Assembly: GCA_035578155.1 (NCBI GenBank)
Contig: JAPWDM010000003.1
Coordinates: 21,292,916-21,356,915 of the forward strand
Source of the DNA: Brachynemurus nebulosus
Taxonomy: Eukaryota > Arthropoda > Insecta > Neuroptera > Myrmeleontidae
Direction: 5' to 3'
Length of the DNA stretch: 64,000 bases
Part shown: positions 12,576 through 22,506 of the stretch, piece by piece
How the letters are laid out: every line of letters starts with the position of its first letter
Numbering within the stretch: the stretch's first letter is position 1
Notes under the pieces: model-generated
Databases searched by the model: none
What the model saw: only the letters and a program-made list of their open reading frames with translations
Told to the model about the DNA's origin: nothing
Translations under genes and position numbers: made by a program

Positions 12576-13410
12576 TACTTTAAAAAACATCTGTCATAAT
12601 ATCAATGTTAATAACAATATTTAAGTAGGTATAAAAATTTTTTATAAATTTTAATTTAAAAAAAATTACTTATTTTTACAATTGAATGAATTATGGCACC
12701 TAGAATTACATTGAACCTTAGATAAACCTACACTGCACTGTTTAAATTGTTTCAGTAGTTTTGATATTATTTTCTATCGTAATAGTATAGGCAATAGGAA
12801 CTTTCAAACGGGATACAGATTATTCCATTATTTATTAAAAAGCATATCATATAAATACGTATCTAAATTAAATTTAATTGAAATTCGTTCAATTAATTTT
12901 GAGGTGACTCAATAATTTAGTCTGTTTCCCACTGGTACTCTTAACTGGGATAAAAATGTTTCTATTAGATATTCCAAAGTATATAACTTTATATACAAGA
13001 TCAGACTGAAATCGCTTCAGTAATTTTGATTTGACTGAATAATTTATTTTGTATCCCTCAGGAGCCTTTAATCGGGATAAAAATTTCCTTTTTGTTATTC
13101 CAAAGTATAAAACTGTCCTTACTAAATTTAATTGAAATCAGTTTTGTAGTTTTACACTAATTAGTTTCGTATTAATATCCCGCAGGAACCTTCACCCAAC
13201 ATATAAATTATCCTATCAGTTATTTTAAGCCATAAAATATTTCTACTAAATTTTGTTGAGATCGGTTTAGTAGTTTTGATACCAATTAATTTGTTATTTA
13301 CTTCACAATTTCTCTAAATAGGTCTAGCGAAATTATAATAGCACTGAAATTTGGTTTTTTTATAATTTGACTAGCGTTATTATAATAAAACGGTTTTGAC
13401 AATATAGCTG

Positions 13411-13413
<3 letters not shown>

Positions 13414-13496
<83 letters not shown>
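13414..13496. repeat. (AT)n microsatellite
   Basis: AT dinucleotides at the right border of the foldback element. Together with 8793-8851 they look like one TA tract split by the insertion. Confidence 0.95.
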
Positions 13497-13499
<3 letters not shown>

Positions 13500-13640
13500 A
13501 TTTTGTTTTCTACAGAATCGTGTTCTACGGGTCCGAAAAGGGATAGCGCCCCTACTCTCGCCTTTCGCCGTTCTTATCGTATAGGCTGTATAAGTCTAAT
13601 TTTTTCAAGGAAAAATTCGACTAAAAAAATTATAGATTAA
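13497..13640 (+). repeat. Dispersed repeat R1, copy 1, right part
   Basis: TTTCTACAGAATCGTGTT, then a GATAGCGCCCCTACTCTCGC block, then TCGTATAGGCTGTATAAGTC and GAAAAATTCGACTAAAAAA match 21198-21326 almost base for base. In the intact copy this segment directly follows the (TA)n tract. Confidence 0.8.
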
Positions 13641-14079
13641 TCATACATATATGTCATTATGAAGTGAAGGTGAACGATGATATTCTTCTCTATTATCAGT
13701 TTATCAATTAAAATAAACCTGTACTGAAGAAGTGCACAGACAGAGTGCATTGACTCTGACAGAATACCTATATATGCAGCCTTTCGTTATTATTTACCTT
13801 GAAAACTTTATTTTGATTTAAGGTGTAACATCACTTTGAAAAATTTGTATCCTTTTTTTTATTGGTTTAAATGATGTATTAACATCTCTAAAATAATATC
13901 CAAAGGAATTATGGCTGAAATATTTTAACAATCCTTTTGAATCCAATTTCTGCAACAACTCTGAGCGGTTGAAACAACTCTTCTGCGCGTAGCATTTTGG
14001 TGTCTCTCAGCTTGGTCGATAACTTTTTTTGTTACAGGTCAGTTATATTTCCATAAATAACTCACAAATGGTGATAGAT
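13641..14079. other. AT-rich spacer
   Basis: No gene or repeat border recognised. Confidence 0.4.
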
Positions 14080-14405
14080 ATAAACACTTGAAACGACGTT
14101 TTCTAAAACGATGTGTAAGATAACTCCAGCAATTTTCATCTGATTTACTTGAAACACCTGTGGCTTCTTAGTAGAGATTATCCAGGACAGTAGACCTGAT
14201 TTTTGTAACCATTTAAAAATTAATTTTGCTGAACAAATTAAAATTGTTTTTTTTTTTTTATAGATTTTCAATTTTTTTCGAACTGGTACCACTTAGCAAA
14301 AAGTCAGTATTTTTTTTTTAATCTTGTGTACCGCCTTAGTAAATGAAAAATATGGGAGAAAAAGTATGTTCTGGGCGCTGTTTAAAAATTGTTATGTTGC
14401 AAATA
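14080..14405. repeat. Dispersed repeat, copy 2 (partner near 2700-3085)
   Basis: Same order of blocks as the partner: ATTTTCATCTGATTTACTTG, GTGGCTTCTTA, TTTTTTTCGAACTGGTACCA, AATCTTGTGTACC, and AAAATTGTTATGTTGC. The minus-strand 76-codon frame at 14062-14292 falls in it and has no recognised domain. Confidence 0.55.
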
Positions 14406-15189
14406 GTTTAAATTGTTTATTTTTCTTGCTTTTTTACAATTCCAGGGAGTTCAATGTCCTTTGAACTAAAGAAACAAGTTTATGGAGACATAATACAATT
14501 TTGCGAATCATGTACATATGTTCATTTTGAATTAAAATACGCAAAATAAAATTCTAAAATATTTAAATTACTTAAAATACTGTTAATTTTATATCCGTAT
14601 AAATTTGAAATAATGTCAACAAATTCTTTACATTATTCCCAAGTAAATTTTATAACACACTCTTTCGCTCTAATGTCTAAAAATTGGCATACAACTATTA
14701 ATACGTTACAATCTTAATAATTTTTTCAGTCTTAAGTGAAACCCTGTTGTGGAAATTCCCCTGCTTGGTCTTAATTTTTTTTTAACTATTTACAAAAACT
14801 TTTCATAAGTAAATTACTGTTGATAGACTGATTAAAAATATCTTAAAGACATGTTTAGTCTGCGTTAAAATTAAGCAGAAATATCACATATTGTCAAAAT
14901 CTACTTTAATTTTAAATTAACCGTAAAATTATAAATATTCCGAATGATAATAAAATTGAAGAAAACACTTTGGAGTGGTGTGATCATAGCATACTATCTT
15001 GATGTCAAGGCTATATTTTTTAAAATATTTTTGACTACAAGGCACATGATAAAGATGACTTAATTAACTATACATTATATTAGACAGGTTAGACCAATTA
15101 GATCTAATTAGACAATTAAGAAAGGATAGATCTACTACTAGCAGTATTTAAAAGAATTGTTAATTTTATTTTGAACAATGAAACAGATA
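14406..15189. other. AT-rich intergenic sequence
   Basis: Nothing supported here. Confidence 0.4.
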
Positions 15190-15983
15190 TACCGTAAAAC
15201 CGTCTAGACCCGGACACTTTGCACCAATCTTCAAAGTAAGTAGTTTCTACATTAACCTGCTACAATAAACATTTGTTCTTGACGTCCTTAGAGAGAGAAA
15301 AACATCCTCTAAACAGCTGTACCAATAAAAACTACGGATTTCAACTTTTACTATCTCATTTTACAGGATTACTATTCTCCAGTTTTTCAAAGAAATAAAA
15401 TGTGTGTCTAACTTAGACATGTAATTTTCGTCATAATTGTCATATTGTTTTAATTTTGATATGTATGTGTTCAGAATTTTATCGCGCATCATTTGATGAT
15501 GTTTGAAGTTATATTCCATGTATATATGTTACGCTCAAAGATCGAAATCGCTCATTGAGCGAAAAAATCGACCACAACGTGTTGTGGTTATTTGAAATCA
15601 GCCACAACGCGAAATTCGTGTTGTGGCATTTATAAAAACAGCCACAACGCGTTGTGGTTAGCTCAAAAAGACCACAACGCGAAATTCGCGTCGTGGCTTT
15701 CATAAGATTTGACCACAACGCGACGTGGTCACTTAAAAAAGCCACAACGCGTTTTAGACGGTTAGCTGATGCAATTGTGACACGACGGGCAGGTTGTTGT
15801 TTGTCAACTGACGTATAGGATTCAGGATGTTCAATATAAAAGCCTTTAATTAAATTTTTTATTCATTTTGAATTCGTGATTGTATATTAGTAAATATAAC
15901 AAAATTATTTCTCATAATATAGGTACTGAATTGCAGATTAGTTATTTTTAAGCAATACATGGTCATGCATTAAAATCTTTTAA

Positions 15984-16534
15984 GGGGGTATTTTAGTCTA
16001 GAAATTCGAAAAATCGATTTTTCTTTTTTTTTACATTTTAAAAGTTTAGACCTTTAGGAATAAGCCTCTAAAAGGATTTACGGAAATTCGAATTATTTTC
16101 GGAGTTAAGGTTATTTTTTCCTGTGTAATGTGTATCCTTTCAGTGTTAAATTCAAATTTTTAATATAAATTACTCGAAACTGCTTTTTTCGATACGGTTG
16201 ATATATGATACTTCAAGTTCTAATGCACCGATTTACTTGAAATTTGGTACAGACCTTCCTAATACTATCAAAATTGGTCCGACGCACGTAGGGATTTTTG
16301 GAATTTCTTTTTTAATATTTTTAAAAAATTTTCAAAGTTGAAAAATGGAGGCGAAAAAATGATTTTTTTAAAATGGCCGCCATTTTGTGAAAAATTTTTT
16401 ATACATTTTTATACTTTTCAAATATCAATAAAAAACTCTTAAAAAAATGGATACTAAAAATGTTTACTCTTTTTTTTATTACGCCCATAAAATCATCTCA
16501 AAATCGAACCTCTAGTCTAGACTACAAGATCCCT
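15984..16534. mobile_element. TTAA-flanked MITE
   Basis: TTAA at 15980-15983 is followed by GGGGGTATTTTAGTCTAGA. At the other end TCTAGACTACAAGATCCCT is followed by TTAA (16535-16538). Imperfect 19-bp inverted termini with a TTAA target duplication fit a piggyBac-type MITE of 551 bp without coding capacity. Confidence 0.7.
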
Positions 16535-16777
16535 TTAAGCTGTAACAGACTAAATTTTTAAAATCAAACAATGGGCAATCCATTGTTTAATTTTATGAAT
16601 TTCAGCATAGTAGTCTTCAAAGAAAATGTAAATAAAAAGTTTTTTTTTTTTAATTGCAATTTAGAGCCACTGGGCAGTGTCAATAATTATTTTAAAAAAT
16701 TTAAAAAGACAAAATTTTCCACTTCTTTGGTAAGTTTACTTACTACTTACCTCGTGTCCGTTTGTGCCCTATGTTAA

Positions 16778-17182
16778 GGAGGCTCATCAGTCCAGAGACC
16801 GAAAAAAACAGGTTTCTTCACTTTTTTTTTACATAATGAAGCGGAACCAGAATTAGCAATTTTGCATGTATAGAAAGAAAATGGCGGCAGTTTAAAAAAA
16901 AATTTGGAATTTTACCATATTTTAGGGATTAAAATGGTCATAAAATGGCCATATTTTATCCAAAAAATATGGTTGTGGTTTAGCCAATAAAGAAATGTGT
17001 TGTCAATATTCTGTCCAAATTTTGGCTAATTTGGATGAATAGATTTAGAGTAATCTTGACACGTGTTGAAAAAGGTCATTTCGAGAAAAACGCGTTTAAA
17101 TTGATTTCTGATAAGTATAGCTATAAGAAACAGCAAAAACAAAAAAGTCAATTTTTTGAAATTTCTGGACTGGTGAGCCCCC
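16778..17182. mobile_element. TTAA-flanked MITE
   Basis: TTAA (16774-16777) then GGAGGCTCATCAGTCCAGAGA. The far end reads TTTCTGGACTGGTGAGCCCCC then TTAA (17183-17186). Inverted termini of about 20 bp with few mismatches; 405 bp; a piggyBac-type MITE by its target site. Short overlapping frames on both strands at 17026-17262 lie across its end and are not supported as genes. Confidence 0.75.
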
Positions 17183-18401
17183 TTAATATGTGCGTTTTCA
17201 CAAAATGTCAAACAGTTCATCAGCCTTACAAAAATAACGGATTTTTTAATCACAAACACTAATTAGATCCATATTCAATCAATTTCCGTGTCACTTATTT
17301 TTAAAACATCATACCGTTTAAGACGACGATAATGTTTTGACAATAGGGGTTGATTTTTTTTTTTTTTTGAGAAGCTGAGCCTCCTTTGCTTCTTGAAGTA
17401 CCGTTTGGTATCGTTCGTTACTAATGAAAAAACTGCGATCGGTATTTATCTTTATAAACTCATCCAATTCCTCATAAAATACAATTTTTTTATTAGCCAT
17501 GATTAGCGCACTGATGTTTACACTTGGAAATAACGATCAACAATGAATACAAATTCAACGGTATTTGATTGCAATCCGCCAGTTGACAAATAACAACCTG
17601 TCCGTTGTGTCACAATTGCAGAACGTGTTGTGGCTTTTTTAAATGACCACGTCGCGTTGTGGTCAAATCTTATAAAAGCCACGACGCGAATTTCGCGTTA
17701 TGGTCTTTTCGAGTTAACCACAACGCGTTGTGGCTGTTTTTATAAGTGCCACAACACGAATTTCGCGTTGTGGCTGATTTTAAATAACCACAACGCGTTG
17801 TGGTCGATTTTTTCGCTCAATGAGCGATTTCGATCTTTGAGCGTAACATATATAAAAAAATACATGCTATATACATATATCCGTTTAGACCCGGACACAT
17901 CAGTTTATTACACTATGGTCGCGATTCGCACTGGCTGTAACTTCCTCTATCCATACGTTATATTCCCGCCAGAATTACGCGGTTTATGCCTCCTTCTGGT
18001 GTCATATCGCATGTTTACTTCATAGAGAGGCATATTATGTACTGACCCCTCTTCCTTCCCACAAAATGTTTTGGAGCCTTTGACAGGTTCAAAGCCATCA
18101 GACGATATAAAACACTGTCCTAACCCCGACGGGAGAGGTTAGTTTGCATGTTATTACATTATTTAAGTAAGTGTCCGGGTCAAGACGGATTTGAGGTGTA
18201 GACCCGGACACTTACTAATTATTTTTTATTTTTTTTTATTTTTACTTATAATGAAACAAATGGGTCAGGGATATAACAAATAATATACGCTCTTTCTAAT
18301 GGTGATACTTTTATTGGTGAGATCTATGAAGGAGACACGTATAAACATAAAATTATACCAAAAATGTAAAAAAGTGTCCGGGTCTAGACGGTTTTACGGT
18401 A

Positions 18402-18559
18402 ATTATTATTATTCTAATAAAAACGACAGCTTAATTAATTTTTCTCAAAAATGTAATTAATTGTAGTAAATTAAACTTTGTGAAATTCCATAGTAATTAT
18501 GGTGAAATATTTAATTTGTTAATTTTCACTAGAACTGAAATATACTTGTATAAGAGAGC
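18402..18559. other. AT-rich spacer
   Basis: No feature recognised. Confidence 0.35.
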
Positions 18560-18890
18560 GAGGGACAAACAAGATACGGATATTTAAATGACAAACTAAA
18601 TTACCATTTCGAACTGATTTTCTTGATGAATTCTTGAATTGGTATGTAGTTTCCAATATAATTTTAGAATCTCGTGTCTGCTAGCCTTCTAATAAATATT
18701 TGGTTTATTCAAGAATGCCTAAAGAATAAAGTTTTCCCGAAATTCATCAGTTTGAAAACCAAAACAACAATCAAGCATCAAGAAAAGTAGGTGAAGCAGA
18801 AAATAGGTCATGGTTAAAGAAGGAAGCTTCGAAATGGTAATATAGTTTATTATTTACATATGTTGCTTGTCCCTCGCTTCCTTTTTATAT
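18560..18890. repeat. Inverted-repeat MITE-like element
   Basis: The left arm contains GAGCGAGGGACAAACAAG and further inward AAACTAAATTACCATTTCGAA. The right arm contains TTCGAAATGGTAATATAGTTT and CTTGTCCCTCGCTTCC. The arms are about 55 bp, the unit about 330 bp, with no reading frame. Confidence 0.65.
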
Positions 18891-19223
18891 GTATCCCTAA
18901 CTTTTTTATACTTTTTCACGTGTTTGAAACTTGTTTGCAAGCTTTTCCATGATCCTGTACACCAAAATTAGTATACAGTGTGAATCAAACTAGCATTTCG
19001 TATTGATAGGGATTAATACAGCGAACAAAAACATCCTACATATGAGAAGGTAGTGCGTTAAATAATGATACGTATATCTTTATTGGTGTAAGTGTTGTAT
19101 TGTTTACTATTAAATATACCTATTATTATTTAACGCTCTATTTTCTCATATGTTCTCTTTGTTCGTTGCACAAAGCTTGGATCCGAAACGGTTTCATAAG
19201 CGACATGGTATATAAACCACGCA
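18891..19223. other. AT-rich spacer
   Basis: No feature recognised. Confidence 0.35.
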
Positions 19224-19655
19224 TCCTAACTAATATTATAAATGCGAAAATGAGTTTGTTTGTTTGTTTAACTGACTTTCACGCCTCAACAGCTTAACCA
19301 AGCAACTTGAAACTTTGCACAGACGCTGCTTGCGGGCCAGAGACGGTTATAGGCTATTTTTTATCTCGGGAAAATATTTCAGTCCCGAGGGAAAATGCAT
19401 TAAATTACAACAGCTGACTATTAAAAAACGGATTAATGATTTCAAACTTTGTATATTGCTAACAGAAGGTATGAGAAAGGACACAAACTACTTTATTCCC
19501 CGGGAAATTTCCCGTAGGAAATTCCATTCCTGTGGAAAAATATATTTTAAATGAAACAAAAAATGACGATAGACAACGATGGCGATAAAATATCTCATTC
19601 CCGAGGGAAAATGTACTTAAAACGAAACAGTGAAATAACAACTGACTCTTAAAAA

Positions 19656-21123
19656 AACGCCGTGAGCAGCGGGGCCCCATCACGGAAGTTGAATTTTTCC
19701 TTTCATCTTCGGTATCGAATGTCTACAAGTGAAATGTAATTGAAAGTCTACAATGGATTTGTTATTTTGGTGGTTTCAAAACTGATGATGAGTGTCCGGT
19801 TGATCGGGGCTTTAAAAAAAGGTTTTAAGTTTTTAAGGGCTGAATCTCAGTAAATTTCAATTTTGTGCCGATAACAGTTAGCAGGAAAAAAGCCAACACA
19901 ATTCGTACGAGGGAATTCCTACCCATGCTTATCCGCCAATTGCATTTGTATTTTATTTTTAAATATTAAAAAAGGAACTTAAATACTAAACTAGAAGGTC
20001 TTTATGAAAATATTTTTTCTTTCCAAAAGAATCCAAAATTTCTATTTTATAAATAATAAAAATCCAAAATTCCTACTTTATAAATAAACAGTGACTTTAA
20101 TAACATTTTTAAATTACTAAATATTTGTGTATTGCATTTGTTATAAAAGTTCATCCTTTTTTTTAATTTTTTTAAAATTACTATTCGCCTACTTGTATTA
20201 GAATAAAAATAATGCATTTAAAACACATTTAACAATACCATTGAATTCCGATGTAAAAATGGGAGAAGTGGGGGGAAAGTAATGTGGAATCCCTAAAAGG
20301 CACTAGCTGGATACTAACTCAATACACGTACAAAATTTCAGCCGTCTAAGTTTCCTTAGAGAGTCTCTAGGCGTGTTAGAAAAATCGTGGGGGTAAGGGT
20401 TAAAAGTTGAAACCCCCAAAAAGCAGTGGCTGGCTATTAACTTAACCTATACACAAAATTTCAGCCCTCTAGGTTTATTTGGGGAGACTTTGACACGAAC
20501 GAAACTGTTAAAAAACAAGAAAAATCATTTTTTTTGGTATAAAATGGTGGGAGTATGGGTTAAAAGCTGAGACCCCCAAAAGGCACCCCCTTGATACTAA
20601 CTCAATCCGAATACAAAATTTCAGCCCTCTAGGTTTATTTGGGTGACCTGTGCCAGTGGTACAAACTTCGAAAATGTCAAAAAAGCATGAAATTGTAGCT
20701 TAACAATGAGGGGGGGTGAAATATTAAGACCTCCAAAAAGCACAACCTAGGTACGAACTTTATCAACACACCAAATTGCAACCCTCTGCATTAATTCTGG
20801 GTGCTATGGTCGTGTTAGATCCAGCCAAAATACTTTTTTTCCCCCTCTACTCCCTCCAAATCATCCTAGAAAGCTGACTTTTGGATATGTTGTAGATAAT
20901 TGATCGAAACATTATTTCAAATCGGTTTGGAAAAGTTTTACTGTTTTATCGCCCCCACCACCCCCTTCAAGGTTGGGTCGGATCCAAAATTTGACCCCAC
21001 TTTGATAGTATTGTTGTACATCGGAATGAGCCCCACTTACCAAATTTCAGCTCTTAACTTCCATAAGGGGCCCTACACACATTAAAAGGTAGCGGTAAAA
21101 TATATACCTAGATACCTAGATAG

Positions 21124-21197
<74 letters not shown>

Positions 21198-21326
21198 CTT
21201 TTTTTCTACAGAATCGTGTTTGACGAGTGTCCGAAAACCGATAGCGCCCCTACTCTCGCCTGTCGCCCTTCTTATCGTATAGGCTGTATAAGTCTAATTT
21301 TTCAAGGAAAAATTCGACTAAAAAAG
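19656..21326 (+). repeat. Dispersed repeat R1, copy 2 (uninterrupted)
   Basis: Starts ACGCCGTGAGCAGCGGGGCC and ends GAAAAATTCGACTAAAAAA. It carries the (TA)n tract at 21130-21193. It is the reference for interpreting the split copy at 7501-8795 / 13497-13640. It contains internal degenerate repeats (CAAAATTTCAGCC and CTCTAGGTTTATT) and has no protein-coding features. Confidence 0.8.
21130..21193. repeat. (AT)n microsatellite inside repeat R1
   Basis: About 64 bp of AT dinucleotides, at the position equivalent to the tract that carries the 4.5-kb foldback insertion in copy 1. Confidence 0.95.
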
Positions 21327-21679
21327 GATGATTGATTTCAAACTTTGCATATTACAGAGAGGACGAAACAGGACACAGACTACTTTCTACCCAGGGAAAA
21401 TATCTAACTCCTGTGGAAAGCCTTATTTCCTTGGGAAAATATATTTAAAACAGTATAAAAAAGAATCATTGATTTCATTTGAACTTGGCATGTTGTTAAA
21501 AGAATGTAATAGTCTATTTTTTACTCGGGGAAAATATTGTATTTTTGTGGGAAAATTCCAAAGAAAAGACTAACAGTACTCGACGTGCAATAATGTCGCG
21601 ATGAAAGTACACTTTATATGTTTTAACTAGATGCCATAATTTCAAATGCCATGCAGACGAAGCCGCGGGTAAATGCTAG

Positions 21680-22473
21680 TAGTTAATATAATTTCTACTT
21701 GGTTTGAAAATGGGTTACTAAGCTTGAAACAATTGTCATAATTACAAATAAACGTACTATTTTTTGCTAAGCCAAATATTTGTTTTGTTATTTACAAAAG
21801 TTACAACGTCTAATTTTGCTTTATTTATCTGTCACGTCAGACCATTTTTATAATAATTGATTTGATCTATACTAAATATAGAAGTGGGATATTCAAGAAC
21901 AGAATATCATTTTATATTTTATATTATACATATGTACCTACATTTCATGCATACGGCGCCATCTAGTCATTTGTTTGAAAACTATAGTGAAAAGAACTAC
22001 ATTATCTATACATACATTATGATTTTATAACTAGTTTTCCAGTTGACTTCAAGAAGCTTAGAAATTTTATGAAACTATTTAAGTACTATCGTAATCGATA
22101 TAAAAAAAACTGCTCTCCTGGTAATAAGAAAATGTAAGAAATGTATTTTAAATATACATTGTAACGTTTTTCTTTTTAGTTAATCATTAACAATAAAACG
22201 TTTCATTTGCATTTAGATTTTGCTGTCACAAGTATGGTGGGAGCGCCGGTGAAAAATAGTTTTCTATTTTATTAAAATTCAAACGGGACAAATGGTGAAA
22301 TAAATTAAAAATAGAAATAATTTTCATTCTTAAGGAAAACATCGTAATTATTTTCTCCAGTAACCTCTGCTAACGACAATGTCTACGTTGAAAGAATAAA
22401 ATTACTAACTATGCAATCGAATGTGGTCAAATTATACAAGATAATTTATTTTTAGTCAACAAAAAATAAAGCA
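21680..22473. other. 3' flank of FAAH2 copy A
   Basis: AT-rich sequence without a recognisable gene between the Helitron-like element and the polyadenylation signal of copy A. Confidence 0.4.
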
Positions 22474-22479
22474 TTTATT
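22474..22479 (-). terminator. Polyadenylation signal of FAAH2 copy A
   Basis: AATAAA on the minus strand, 28 nt past the stop codon of copy A. The spacing is like that in copies B and D. Confidence 0.5.
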
Positions 22480-22506
22480 TAAACATAACAAACAAATTCT
22501 TTCATT

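Larger units (their letters stand above)
8852..13413. mobile_element. Foldback element of about 4.5 kb inserted in a (TA)n tract
   Basis: The ends are inverted. The left text from about 8887 (AATTATAAAAAAACCAAAT, later TTTAGAGAAATTGTGAAGT) reappears reverse-complemented ending near 13368. The arms run roughly 8887-9760 and 12790-13368. The left arm contains tandem units of about 110 bp (dimers of about 218 bp) with the phrase CCCGATTATAGGTTCCCATG, and the right arm has similar units in the opposite sense. The core holds a 120-bp tandem array. The element is bounded on both sides by (TA)n. Outside it, the two halves of repeat R1 fit together as in the uninterrupted copy at 19656-21326. No transposase frame was found. 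Confidence 0.7.
15521..17862. repeat. Inner foldback with palindromic CCACAACGCG arrays in its arms
   Basis: The left arm about 15521-15815 and the right arm about 17570-17862 are inverted copies. Each contains TTACGCTCAAAGATCGAAAT or its complement, a series of short palindromes (CCACAACGCGTTGTGG and CGCGAAATTCGCG types) alternating every 30-40 bp, and a GTGACACGACGG-type phrase. The arms are GC-richer than their surroundings. Reading frames of 78 and 131 codons in the two arms translate the same repeat and show no known domain. Confidence 0.75.
15192..18399. mobile_element. TA-flanked DNA element with perfect 29-bp terminal inverted repeats
   Basis: The left end starts CCGTAAAACCGTCTAGACCC and continues GGACACTTT. 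The right end is its exact complement over 29 bp (18371-18399). TA lies on each side (15190-15191 and 18400-18401), as expected for a Tc1/mariner-type target duplication. No transposase frame survives. The interior is a nest: an inner foldback (15521-17862), two TTAA-flanked MITEs, and at the right end two partial extra termini at 17881-17898/18171-18188 and 18199-18215. The extra termini suggest repeated insertion of the same family into itself. Confidence 0.8.
19224..21679 (+). mobile_element. Helitron-like non-autonomous element
   Basis: The 5' end reads TCCTAACTAATATTATAAAT followed by GCGAAAATGAGTTTG. The 3' end reads GAAGCCGCGGGTAAATGCTAG followed by T. A TC start, a GC-rich hairpin-like end and a CTAG terminus with an A/T-type insertion site are hallmarks of insect Helitrons. 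Internally, a phrase built on TTTCAAACTTTG(T/C)ATATT and CTACTTT-TCCC recurs at about 19440, 21330 and 21470. No Rep/helicase frame exists. Repeat R1 copy 2 lies inside it. Confidence 0.55.

Noticed and set aside
15509..18025. Two similar frames (78 and 131 codons) in inverted orientation, suggestive of a gene pair
   Set aside because: Both read through the inverted CCACAACGCG palindrome arrays; their similarity is explained by the inverted repeat. There is no domain or conserved start.
19315..19683. 79- and 74-codon overlapping frames on opposite strands
   Set aside because: They lie inside the Helitron-like element, overlap each other on opposite strands, and have no family features.
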